Shown here piece after piece: positions 41,573-50,097 of a stretch of 64,000 bases of DNA. The DNA is from Streptomyces sp. Edi4 (GTDB lineage Bacteria; Actinomycetota; Actinomycetes; Streptomycetales; Streptomycetaceae), in assembly GCF_040253615.1 (NCBI RefSeq), contig NZ_JBEJGY010000004.1, positions 7,688,001 through 7,752,000 on the forward strand, given 5' to 3'. Position numbers and translations under genes: made by a program. Numbering within the stretch: the stretch's first letter is position 1; each line of letters opens with the position of its first letter. The notes below the pieces were generated by a model. That model saw only the letters and a list, made by a program, of their open reading frames with translations. It was not told the DNA's origin and ran no database searches.

Positions 41573-43435
41573 CGATCGCGAAGTCGGGATCGGGCGCGTC
41601 CAGTAGTCCCGCGAAGGTCAGCAGCGCCTGAGCGTCGCCGTCGAGCGCCACCCCGCCGCCCGCGATCTCGGCGGCGAACGTCGTGCGGCCACCCAGGACC
41701 GCATCGAGGGTGGTACGCGCCAACCGCAAGGTGGCGACGGGCCGTTCGCCGCGCGGTGCGTCACCCCGCATGGGGGTCAGCGCGCCGTTGGACAGCAGCA
41801 GGGTCCAGTTCTCACCGGTGTCGGTGAACTCCCAGCGCAGCACCAGCCGTCCGGCCCCGGCGGCGCGCGGCCCGTTCAGCCGTACCGCCATCGACTGGAA
41901 GATCTGCTCGACGGTGAGCGCCGCCAGGATGTCCGGCGCCGAACGCGTCGGGGTACCGAGGATGCCCTCTCGCAGCTCGGCGGCGCCCATGAGGTAGAAG
42001 TTGCGCCACGGGCCGCACTCGGAGCCCTGCCCGATCCGCTCGAACGTCTCGGCCTGAAGAGCGCGCGCCTTGGCGTGTTCGGGTTCGGCGAACAGGACGT
42101 GGCCCAGCACTTCCGCGACCCACCGCAGATCCCCCGCGTCGTAGGACGCACGCGCCTTGGCGACGACAGCGTCGGCGCCGCCCATGAACTCCACGTACCG
42201 GCGGGCGGCCTCCGTCGGCGGGTGCTGCCACAGGTGGGCGGGGTTACCGTCGAACCAGCCCATGTACCGCTGGTAGACCGCCTTGGCGTTGTGACTCAAC
42301 GAGCCGTAGTAGCCCCGGGCGTGCCAGGCGCGCTCCAGGCCGGGAGGGAAACGCAGCACTTCGGCGATCTCCGCGCCCGTGTGCCCGGCGTTGATCAGCC
42401 GTACGGACTGGTCGTGCAGGTACGCGTAGGCGTCGCGCTGCTCCTCGAGGAAGCGGACGGCGCGTTCCTGTCCCCAGGTCGGCCAGTGGTGGGAGCCGAA
42501 GACGACGTCGGTGTCCGTGGCGAACAACCGGATCGTCTCGGTCAGGTAGCGGGCCCACGCGCTCGGGTCACGGACCAGGGCGCCGCGCAGGGTGAGGACG
42601 TTGTGCAGGGTGTGGCAGGCGTTCTCGGCGGCGCACAGCACCCGCAGGGGAAGTGGAAGTTCATCTCCGCCGGAGCCTCGGTGCCCGGAGTGAGCTGGAA
42701 AACGATGCGCACCCCGTCGATGGTCTCCTCCTGACCGGTGCGGGTGACGTCCAGGGTGGGTGCGATCAAGCCGACGCTGCCGGTGGACGTGGTCTGCCCC
42801 AGACCGCACCCGATCTGTCCGGCGGGCCCCTTGGGCAGCGACGCCCCGTACATGTAACTGGCCCGGCGCGCCATGGCCGTACCGGTGAAGACGTTCTCGC
42901 TCGCCGCGTGTTCGAGGAATCCGACCGGCGCGATGACCGGCACCCGCCCGGCCGCCACTTGGGCCGCGTCGACGACGCCACGCACTCCGCCGAAGTGGTC
43001 CACGTGGGAGTGCGTGTAGATCACCGCTGTCACTGGCCGCTCGCCGCGGTGCTCGCGGTACAGGGCCAGCGCGGCGGCCGCGACCTCCGCGCTGATCAGC
43101 GGGTCGACGACGATGACGCCGCGTTCGCCCTCCACGAAGGAGATGTTCGACAGGTCGAGGCCGCGCACCTGATAGATCCCGGGGACCACCTCGTACAGCC
43201 CCTGCCGCGCCACCAGGCGGCTCTGCCGCCACAGTGAAGGGTGCACGGTGGGCGGACAGCCATCGTCCAGGAAGCCGTAGGCGTCGGCGTCCCAGACCAA
43301 GCCTCCGTCCGTGTCGGTCACCCTGCCGGGCTCGAGCCGGCCCAGAAGACCGCGGTTCGCGTCGGCGAAGTCCTGATCGTCCTCCCAGGCCAGACGGTGG
43401 TCCCTGGGCGCCTGCTCGTTGCCTTTCATACTCAT
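41562..43435 (-). pseudogene. alkylsulfatase (SdsA1-type) with one-base frameshift
   Basis: The N-terminal part from ATG 43435 is a metallo-beta-lactamase-fold hydrolase with THSHVDHFGG (about residue 140) and reads to TPGTEAPAEMNFHFP. There the frame breaks in a C-run (plus-strand G at 42647-42650). Adding one C gives FPLRVLCAAENACHTLHN and continues in frame through GSHHWPTWGQERAVRFLEEQ, the dimerisation domain and a C-terminal SCP-2-like domain (GGRTTFAAEIAGGGVALDGD) to 41562. The total, about 624 residues, matches SdsA1-type alkylsulfatases, which release sulfate from alkyl sulfates. Either a recent inactivation or a homopolymer error. Confidence 0.85.
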
Positions 43436-43667
43436 CGATGTTCACGGCCCCGGGCGGAAAACACCCGAGGACACGTCACAGAGAAGCCGCTGACACGTCA
43501 CACCAGGAGCCGGGGCCGGAACCGCAGCGCCGGACGCCAGGCGGTGGCCGCGCGCGAGCTGGTGATCAGTCTCCGCGTCGAGCCGGTGTGGCCTTCGGCA
43601 TGTGGAGAGACTGTGATGCCCGGGGCGGTGAGGGGAAGGAGATTGGCCTGAACTCAGGGAGGTCGCT

Positions 43668-44837
43668 GTGGAGCGTGATCGGATCGGACTTGGCGACGTG
43701 CTGGCAGCGGCGGAGGCCGCGGCGCCCGTGCGCTCGCTCGATGTCGTAGCGCAGAATCTGCGGGAGCGGTTCGGCGCGCGCTATGTGTCGTTCCTGTTCG
43801 TCGACGTTGTCGGCAGGCGCCTGCTGCGAGTCAACGAGGAGGGAACGGCACCTCAGGAACGTGGCGCCGACAGGGTTCCTCTGGACGGCAGCGTCTACAA
43901 CGAGGTCCTGCGCACCCAGAAGGTGGTGGCGGTGGCGAACGGTGCCCGTGAGCAGCGGGTGTTCGCGCCGGTCTCCAACCGCGGCGACGCGATAGGGGTG
44001 CTGGAGGTACGCCTGGACCACGTCACCCAGGACGTCCTGGACCAGGTCGAAGAGGTCGCGCACGCGCTCGCCTACATCATCGTCACCGATCGCCGCTTCA
44101 CCGACCTGTATCACTGGGGGAACCGCACCGCCTCCGTCACCCTGGCCGCGGAGATCCAGCGCCAGCTCCTGCCGTCGGCGCCCTCGTGCGAGTCCGCCGA
44201 ATTCTCCCTCGCCGGCGCCCTGGTCCCCGCCTCCGACATCGCGGGTGACACCTACGACTACAGCCTCGATGAGAACACGCTGCACCTGTCCATCACCGAT
44301 GCCATGGGCCACGACGTCGACGCCTCTCTCATGGCCACCCTCCTGGTCAACGCCTCCCGCGGCGCCCGCCGCGCCGGCTTGGATCTCGCTGAACAGGCCC
44401 GCCGGACACACCTGGCCCTGCTCGAACACGGTCGCCGCACCTTCGCCACCGGTCAGCTGCTGCGCATAGCCCTGGACGAGAGCAGAGCCCAGCTCGTCAA
44501 CGCAGGCCACGTCTGGCCGCTGCGGTTGCGCGACGGCGCGGTCGAGGAAGTCAAACTGCACGTCAACCTCCCCTTCGGTGTTCCGGTGCAGGGCGCTTTT
44601 GACGTACAGGACCTGGATCTGCGTCCCGGTGACCGCCTCATACTCCTCACCGATGGCATGCAGGAACGTCAAGCGGCAAGCGTCGACTTGCGCGGTCTCA
44701 TGCGCGACACCGCCACGGAGCATCCGCGTGAGGTCGTGCGGACCATGGTCGCGGCGGTCAGCGACGCCTGCGACGGCCAGGTGCAGGACGACGCCACCGT
44801 GCTGTGCCTGGACTGGCACGGTCCTCGCACCCCGTAA
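43668..44837 (+). CDS. GAF/PP2C (SpoIIE-type) phosphatase
   Basis: The 389-residue protein has an N-terminal GAF domain (about 15-155; RYVSFLFVDVVGRRLLRVNE, VFAPVSNRGDAIGVLEV) and a SpoIIE phosphatase domain with conserved metal motifs: AGDTYDYS, ITDAMGHDVDASL, LLTDGMQER and QDDATVLCLDW. It is a more distant relative of the two degenerate GAF/PP2C proteins and, unlike them, keeps the metal aspartates. GTG 43668 follows AGGGAGG. It likely dephosphorylates an anti-anti-sigma factor in response to a signal sensed by GAF. Confidence 0.87.
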   Translation: MERDRIGLGDVLAAAEAAAPVRSLDVVAQNLRERFGARYVSFLFVDVVGRRLLRVNEEGTAPQERGADRVPLDGSVYNEVLRTQKVVAVANGAREQRVFAPVSNRGDAIGVLEVRLDHVTQDVLDQVEEVAHALAYIIVTDRRFTDLYHWGNRTASVTLAAEIQRQLLPSAPSCESAEFSLAGALVPASDIAGDTYDYSLDENTLHLSITDAMGHDVDASLMATLLVNASRGARRAGLDLAEQARRTHLALLEHGRRTFATGQLLRIALDESRAQLVNAGHVWPLRLRDGAVEEVKLHVNLPFGVPVQGAFDVQDLDLRPGDRLILLTDGMQERQAASVDLRGLMRDTATEHPREVVRTMVAAVSDACDGQVQDDATVLCLDWHGPRTP

Positions 44838-44882
44838 AGCACGCCGCCGCCGGCACGGTCAAGTCCCGTGTATGCGGGTGTG

Positions 44883-45980
44883 ATGGGACTCGTGGCTGCG
44901 GGTACGGGTCGAGCCATGGGATCTTTGAGTTCGCCGTTGCTGCTGGTGCTGTTCCTCGCGAGTGCGGCGGTGATCTGGTACGCGGGCATCAAGCTGTCCG
45001 ACACGACGGATGTGCTGTCCGAACGGCTGCGCCTGGGCAGCGCGTTGGGCGGGCTGATCCTCTTGGCCATCGCGACGAACCTCCCGGAGATCGCCATTAC
45101 CGTGAGCGCCGCCATGAGCGGGCAGCTCGATGTCGCGGTCGGCAACATCCTGGGCGGTATCGCGCTACAAACCGTGGTCCTGGTGGTGCTCGACGCTGCC
45201 GGAGTACGCCCTCGCGCCCCGCTGACCCGGCTCGCGGCCAGTCTGGTCCTGGTCCTTGAGGGTGTCCTGGTGATCGTCGTGCTGGCCGTTGTCGTGATGG
45301 GCACTCAGTTGCCCGGCGACTTGTCGTTCGCCCGTCTCGACCCCGCCTCCTTGGCCATCGGCGCGCTGTGGATCGTCGGGCTGCTGCTGGCGAACCGGGC
45401 GGGCAAGAGCCTGCCGTGGCACGCGGGCGGCGACGCCCCGGACGCCCAGCCGGAGCCGCGCGGCCACTCCAAGGGAAAGAAGGAGAAGTCCGCCACCGCC
45501 AAGGGCGTCGGCACCACTCGCGCCGCTCTCGTCTTCGCCGCCGCCGCCCTGGCGACACTGGTCGCCGGCGTGGTCATCGAACGCAGCGGCGAGGAGTTCT
45601 TCGGCCGGCAGGGCCTGTCCGGGATTCTGTTCGGTGCCACCGTGCTGGCCGCGGCCACCTCCCTGCCGGAGGTCAGCACCGGCCTGACCTCGACGAAACT
45701 GGGTGACTACCAACTGGCCATCAGCGACATCTTCGGCGGCAACGCCTTCCTTCCGGTTCTGTTCCTGCTGGCCACCCTGATCTCGGGCAAGCCGGTTCTG
45801 CCCGCCGCCCACCACACCGACATCTACCTCACCGCCCTGGGCGCCGTCCTTACCAGCGTCTACGTAGCCGGACTCATCTTCAGGCCCCGACGCCAGTATC
45901 TGCGGATGGGAATCGACAGCCTCGCCGTCGTAGTCATGTACGCCGCGGGCATCGCCGGACTCGCCACCATCAGCGGTTGA
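44883..45980 (+). CDS. sodium/calcium exchanger-family membrane protein
   Basis: About 365 residues with roughly ten hydrophobic segments and the two alpha-repeats of the CaCA superfamily: LLAIATNLPEIAITVSAAMS in the first half and VLAAATSLPEVSTGLTSTKL in the second, each with the key T-x-LPE motif. A charged cytoplasmic loop (RGHSKGKKEKSATAKG) separates the halves. It should exchange Ca2+ or another cation for Na+ or H+. The start is uncertain: GTG 44868, ATG 44883 and ATG 44916 are in frame and none has a strong ribosome site. It follows the phosphatase gene by 45 nt. Confidence 0.85.
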   Translation: MGLVAAGTGRAMGSLSSPLLLVLFLASAAVIWYAGIKLSDTTDVLSERLRLGSALGGLILLAIATNLPEIAITVSAAMSGQLDVAVGNILGGIALQTVVLVVLDAAGVRPRAPLTRLAASLVLVLEGVLVIVVLAVVVMGTQLPGDLSFARLDPASLAIGALWIVGLLLANRAGKSLPWHAGGDAPDAQPEPRGHSKGKKEKSATAKGVGTTRAALVFAAAALATLVAGVVIERSGEEFFGRQGLSGILFGATVLAAATSLPEVSTGLTSTKLGDYQLAISDIFGGNAFLPVLFLLATLISGKPVLPAAHHTDIYLTALGAVLTSVYVAGLIFRPRRQYLRMGIDSLAVVVMYAAGIAGLATISG

Positions 45981-46188
45981 CCGGTGCCCCGCGGAGGCCG
46001 GCCTCGCCGATGCTCACCGAGCCACCCGTCGAACCACCACGCCCGTGTCGAGGCGTGTCGCGTCGCCTGACTGGCCGAGTACGTACTGACTCCTTGGCGC
46101 CCTCAACGCACTGCCGACCGGGCTCCACCATCCTGTCCCGACGGGCTCGACCATCCAGTCTGCTGCGGCGGACGATAGCCTGCGTGTC

Positions 46189-46830
46189 ATGACCCACGTG
46201 CAGACACCAACACCCCGGGCCGCGCTCGAGATGCTGCTGGCCGGCAACCAGCGGTTTCTGACCGGCCTGCCCGAGCATCCCAATCAGGGTGCCGCTCGTC
46301 GTACCGAGGTCGCACCCGGCCAGAATCCGTTCGCCGTCCTCTTCGGATGCTCCGATTCCAGGCTGGCCGCCGAGATCATCTTCGACCGGGGCCTCGGGGA
46401 CTTGTTCGTGGTGCGCACGGCCGGGCACGTCATGGGCCCGGAGGTGCTGGGGAGTGTCGAGTACGGCGTGAGCGTGCTCGGGTGTCCCTTGGTCGTGGTG
46501 CTCGGTCACGACGCGTGCGGCGCTGTGGCGGCCGCCCGCGCCGCCGTCCAGGACGGCACGACGGCCGTCGGGTACGTCCGTGATGTCATCGAGCGGGTCA
46601 CTCCCAGCGTGCTGGCCTCGCATGCGGCGGGCCACACGCAGGACGAGGAGTTCATCGCCGAGCACATACGGCACACCGTGGACCTGTTGTTCGACCGTTC
46701 CAGGGTTCTCTCGGACGCGGTGGCCGCGGGCAGTACCGCGGTGGTGGGCCTGTCCTACCGGCTGGTCGACGGTACGGCGCGTCTGGTCACCGCGAGGGGC
46801 GTGGAGGTGCCAGAGAACGTCGCCTCCTGA
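46189..46830 (+). CDS. beta-class carbonic anhydrase
   Basis: The 213-residue enzyme has zinc ligands C54 (CSDSR, with the D56/R58 pair), H107 and C110 (GHDACG), as in beta-carbonic anhydrases that interconvert CO2 and bicarbonate. ALEMLLAGNQRFLTG at the start and DLFVVRTAGHV are further family landmarks. The length is typical. It lies in a run of ion-transport and stress genes, consistent with pH or bicarbonate balance, but nothing links it directly to one operon. Confidence 0.92.
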   Translation: MTHVQTPTPRAALEMLLAGNQRFLTGLPEHPNQGAARRTEVAPGQNPFAVLFGCSDSRLAAEIIFDRGLGDLFVVRTAGHVMGPEVLGSVEYGVSVLGCPLVVVLGHDACGAVAAARAAVQDGTTAVGYVRDVIERVTPSVLASHAAGHTQDEEFIAEHIRHTVDLLFDRSRVLSDAVAAGSTAVVGLSYRLVDGTARLVTARGVEVPENVAS

Positions 46831-46919
46831 TCCTTCCGGTAAACCCGCCGTACCAGCCGATCCGGGTGGCGTCGCGCAAGCAGGGCAAGCAGGGGATGAG
46901 AAGGGAGCACACCGGTTCG

Positions 46920-47477
46920 TCAGGCAGAAGCCGCTCCGGCCGTGTCGTCGTAGACGAGGAGGCCGTCGTCGCGCAGGCGCACGCCGGCGGTCGGCCGATG
47001 CGGGGTGAGCCTGCCATCGGGCATCAGGTGGAGAACCGGTACGCCTCGGGCCAGCACCGTGAAGTCCGCGATGATCCTGCGGTGGCAGCGCCACCAGACG
47101 GCCTCGCTGCACATGACAGCCGTCCGGCGCAGGGCGGCCTGCGGCAGGAGATCGTCCATCGCGCTGAGGAAACGAGGGTCACGCGTGTAGCCCGCGTACC
47201 CCCGGAAGGATTCGTTGCGCCACACCACGTCAGGTGAATCGGGGGAGGCGGTGCGGAAACCGCCCAGGTCTTTATCCCACCGGTACTCGACGCCATATCC
47301 CGGCAGCCATCGAGCCAGTTCCTCGCGCATCACGTCGGGGTTGCGCCGACTGCCGGGCGCGGTACGGACGTCCACCACGGACTCGATCCCCGCGCCCAGG
47401 AGCAGGGCGGCCAGCTGATCGCGAGTCGTCGTGCTGTGACCGAAGCTGATCAACGGGTGAGCCGACACACCTCTCAT
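46920..47477 (-). CDS. DUF488 family protein
   Basis: The 185-residue protein has the DUF488 layout: LISFGHSTTTRDQLAALLLG, SVVDVRTAPGSRRNPDVMRE, RWLPGYGVEYRWDKDLGGFR and VMCSEAVWWRCHRRIIADF, with the conserved C-x-E...C-HR residues. The family is widespread; its biochemical function is unknown. ATG 47477 has only a weak upstream site. It is divergent from a DUF1203 gene. Confidence 0.82.
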   Translation of the reverse strand: MRGVSAHPLISFGHSTTTRDQLAALLLGAGIESVVDVRTAPGSRRNPDVMREELARWLPGYGVEYRWDKDLGGFRTASPDSPDVVWRNESFRGYAGYTRDPRFLSAMDDLLPQAALRRTAVMCSEAVWWRCHRRIIADFTVLARGVPVLHLMPDGRLTPHRPTAGVRLRDDGLLVYDDTAGAASA

Positions 47478-47615
47478 GCTTGCAAAAAAGCGCGTAAGGC
47501 GCAGCGCGAGGGGCTGACGCCCGCAGGGGCCACTCGGGGTGCGCGCGGGCGCACACACCAAGGTGACGTCCGGTTCCCGCCAGCGACAGCCCATGCGCCG
47601 ATCCAGCCTGGGCAC

Positions 47616-48131
47616 ATGACCAAATACACCGTGCTCCCCGTTGACGCAGCCGTCCTGAAGGAACTGCGGTCCGTCGACGACGCGGGCCGTCCCTGCGCCC
47701 CGTACCTGGCGACCAGCGACGACGAGGGCTCTCCACTGCGCTGCTGCCTGCGGCCCATCACACCCGGCGAGCGGATCGCCCTTGTTTCGTACGCCCCGTT
47801 GCGCCGCTGGGCCGCCATGAGTGGCGTGGATCCGGGCGCGTACGACGAGCAGGGTCCCGTTTTCATTCACGCCGGTGCCTGCGACGGGTTCACCCCGGGT
47901 GAGGTCTACCCCCTCGCGCGGCCGGGCGCTCTGCGGACCGTGCGGCGCTATGACGCCCGGGGCCATATCGCGGGCGGCCGCCTTCTGGAGATTCCGGCCG
48001 ACGCCGCGACTGCCTTCGACGCGGCCCTCGACGACGCGTTCAACGATCCTGACGTCGTGCTCGTACATGTCAGGGCACTTGAATACGGATGCTTCCACTT
48101 CGAGGTGCGCAGGCAGCTTGCCGAGGGGTAG
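47616..48131 (+). CDS. DUF1203 family protein
   Basis: The 171-residue protein shows the DUF1203 pattern: RPCAPYLATSDDEGSPLRCC, LRPITPGERIALVSYAPLRR, GPVFIHAGACDGF and VLVHVRALEYGCFHFEVRR. The function of the family is unknown. It starts at ATG 47616 in the 138-bp gap from the divergent DUF488 gene. Nothing suggests a partner. Confidence 0.82.
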   Translation: MTKYTVLPVDAAVLKELRSVDDAGRPCAPYLATSDDEGSPLRCCLRPITPGERIALVSYAPLRRWAAMSGVDPGAYDEQGPVFIHAGACDGFTPGEVYPLARPGALRTVRRYDARGHIAGGRLLEIPADAATAFDAALDDAFNDPDVVLVHVRALEYGCFHFEVRRQLAEG

Positions 48132-48432
48132 TCGTGCGGAGTGGTCGCGTCGGCTGTCAGGGGCCGGCGGGGCGGGGGCCGGCGGCTGCCAAGGCCTCCG
48201 TCACCGCCTGCCGCAGTGGACCGCTGGTGATCCAGCGGTTCTTGCCATCGGCCAGGCACGCCGCGGCACGACCCACCCGCTTCGGCCCGGGTCCCGGGCC
48301 GAAGCCGGGGCCTGGGCCGGGCGGGGGATCCCCGACCGGGGCCATTGCCGGGCCAACACCGCAGTGGATAGCCTGTGTTCGTCATGTCGGTCGATGATCG
48401 TAGTTTCGAACACGAAGGGTGGGTGGCCGAGC
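48132..48432. other. 301-bp gap with a 27-nt palindrome
   Basis: The gap between the DUF1203 and IclR genes contains an almost perfect 27-nt palindrome at 48279-48305: 13-nt arms GCTTCGGCCCGGG and CCCGGGCCGAAGC with one central T. It could act as a terminator-like cruciform. A leftward frame (CLADGKNRWITSGPLRQAVT) is weakly protein-like but unsupported. The right end holds the TTTCGAAC site described separately. Confidence 0.55.
48403..48413. promoter_or_regulatory. TTTCGAAC site upstream of the IclR gene
   Basis: GTTTCGAACAC lies 20 bp before the IclR start. The same TTTCGAAC octamer (as its complement GTTCGAAA) occurs twice upstream of the dehydratase operon, and a related dyad lies before the transport operon. 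It is a candidate autoregulatory IclR operator. Confidence 0.5.
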
Positions 48433-49203
48433 ATGGGCCGACTGGTTCCCGCGGTGACCAGGGCGATGGACGTCCTCGAACTCTTTCTGGAGAGCGAGGG
48501 CAGCCTCTCCGCGCCCGATGTCACACGTCGGCTGGGGCTGCCGCGCACCACCGTCCATGAGCTGCTGACCACCCTGTCCGCGCGTTCCTACCTCGCGCCC
48601 GTGCCCGAGCAGCCCGGCCGCTACCGCCTCGGTGTGCGCACCTATCAGCTCGGCAGCCGTTACGCCGAACAACTCGACCTCGCCGCCGAGGGGCAACAGG
48701 TGGCACGCGAGGTCGCCGAGACCTGCGACGAGACCGTCCACGTCGCGATCCTGGAGGACGCCGACGTCATCTACATCGCCAAGGTCGACTCCACCCACGC
48801 CGTCCGCATGGTCTCGGCCGCCGGCCGCAGGCTCCCCGCCCACTGCACCTCCGTCGGTAAAATGCTGCTCGCCGCGCTGCCCGAGGCCGAACTCGACGCG
48901 CGCCTGTCCGGGCGTGAACTCGCCGCCATGACCCCCGCCAGCATCACCGACCCCGCCGCCCTGCGCACCGCTCTCGACGGGATCCGTGCCCGGGGTGTCG
49001 CCGTCGAGCACCAGGAGTCCAATCCGGACGTGAGCTGTGTGGCCGCGCCGGTCAGGGACGGCGCGGGGCGGGTCGTCGCCGCGCTGTCGGTCTCCGTGCC
49101 GATGGTCAGGTGGAGCGAGCGGCGGGAGGTGGAGCTGGCCGAGCTCGCCCAGAAGGGCGCGGCGGACCTGTCCGAACGCCTGGGCCACCGGGGGATGCGA
49201 TGA
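48433..49203 (+). CDS. IclR-family transcriptional regulator
   Basis: The 256-residue protein has an N-terminal IclR winged helix (AMDVLELFLESEGSLSAPDV, RLGLPRTTVHELLTTLSARS) and a C-terminal GAF-like effector domain with DADVIYIAKVDSTHAVRMVS, LPAHCTSVGKMLLAALPEAE and GVAVEHQESNPDVSCVAAPV. Such regulators often control sugar-acid or aromatic catabolism. Its stop overlaps the SMP-30 start by ATGA, so both are coexpressed. It probably regulates the divergent catabolic operons to the right. Confidence 0.9.
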   Translation: MGRLVPAVTRAMDVLELFLESEGSLSAPDVTRRLGLPRTTVHELLTTLSARSYLAPVPEQPGRYRLGVRTYQLGSRYAEQLDLAAEGQQVAREVAETCDETVHVAILEDADVIYIAKVDSTHAVRMVSAAGRRLPAHCTSVGKMLLAALPEAELDARLSGRELAAMTPASITDPAALRTALDGIRARGVAVEHQESNPDVSCVAAPVRDGAGRVVAALSVSVPMVRWSERREVELAELAQKGAADLSERLGHRGMR

Positions 49204-50042
49204 GATGGGAACTCGCGGTCCGCGAAGCGGCCGTACTGGGGGAGGGGCCCACCTGGGACCCCGCGACCGGGCGGCTGATCTGGGTCGACATCCTCTCCTC
49301 CCGCATCCACACCTACGCGACCAGTGACGGCCGCCGTACCGTCATGGCCACCGAACAGCACGTCGGCGCGGCGAAGCCGAGGGCCGGTGGCGGTCTGGTC
49401 GTCAACCTGCGGGACGGAGTGGGACTGTACGGTCCCGACGGCGGATTCAGCTGGCTGGTGCGCGACCCCGTCGCGGGACGGCGCGCCAACGACGCGGCAG
49501 TCTCCCCCGACGGGGCGCTGTGGGCCGGCACCATGCGGTACGACGAGGCGCCGGGCGGCGGCTCACTGTCCCGGATCGCCCCGGACGGCACGGCGACCGA
49601 GGTCCTGGGCGACGCGAGCGTGAGCAACGGCATCGGCTGGAGCCCGGACAGCCGGCTCATGTACTACATCGACACCCCGACCGGACGCATCGACGTCTTC
49701 GACTTCGACGGCCAACTCGCCCACGACAGGCGGCCGTTCGCCGCCATACCCGCGACCGCCGGACATCCCGACGGGCTCGCCGTGGATGGCGAGGGCGGCG
49801 TCTGGGTGGCGTTGTGGGGCGGCGGCGCGGTCCGGCGGTACGCGACGGACGGCACCCTCGATTTGGCCGTCCCCCTGCCCGTGCGCTGCCCCACCGCCTG
49901 CGCGTTCGGTGGCCCGGACCTCACCGACCTGTACATCACCACCGCCCGCGTCGGGCAGAGCGCCCCGCATCCCCTCGCGGGGTCGGTGCTGGTGCTCCCG
50001 GGCGCGGGACGAGGGCTGCCGGGCTTCGCCTTCGCGGGCTGA
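49200..50042 (+). CDS. SMP-30/gluconolactonase-family lactonase
   Basis: A 280-residue six-bladed propeller: GEGPTWDPATGRLIWVDILS at the start supplies the metal-binding Glu, and RRANDAAVSPDGALW, SVSNGIGWSPDS and GHPDGLAVDGEGGVWVALWG supply the conserved Asn, Asn and Asp ligands. The enzyme hydrolyses sugar lactones to aldonic acids with a divalent metal. Translationally coupled to the IclR gene. Fits as the second step of an oxidative sugar pathway with the dehydrogenase and dehydratase encoded downstream on the other strand. Confidence 0.9.
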   Translation: MRWELAVREAAVLGEGPTWDPATGRLIWVDILSSRIHTYATSDGRRTVMATEQHVGAAKPRAGGGLVVNLRDGVGLYGPDGGFSWLVRDPVAGRRANDAAVSPDGALWAGTMRYDEAPGGGSLSRIAPDGTATEVLGDASVSNGIGWSPDSRLMYYIDTPTGRIDVFDFDGQLAHDRRPFAAIPATAGHPDGLAVDGEGGVWVALWGGGAVRRYATDGTLDLAVPLPVRCPTACAFGGPDLTDLYITTARVGQSAPHPLAGSVLVLPGAGRGLPGFAFAG

Positions 50043-50056
50043 CTAGCCGTCAAATA

Positions 50057-50091
50057 CCGTGCGCCCCACCGGAATCCGGCGGGGCGCACGG
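50057..50091. terminator. shared terminator between convergent genes
   Basis: CCGTGCGCCCC (50057-50067) pairs perfectly with GGGGCGCACGG (50081-50091), with extra pairing potential (CCGGA/TCCGG) in the loop. It lies 14 nt after the lactonase stop and 6 nt after the convergent galM stop, so it can end both transcripts. Confidence 0.8.
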
Positions 50092-50097
50092 TTGTGC

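Noticed and set aside
48157..48345. Small leftward frame (CLADGKNRWITSGPLRQ)
   Set aside because: Runs through the 27-nt palindrome and a GPGPG low-complexity stretch; start signals absent.
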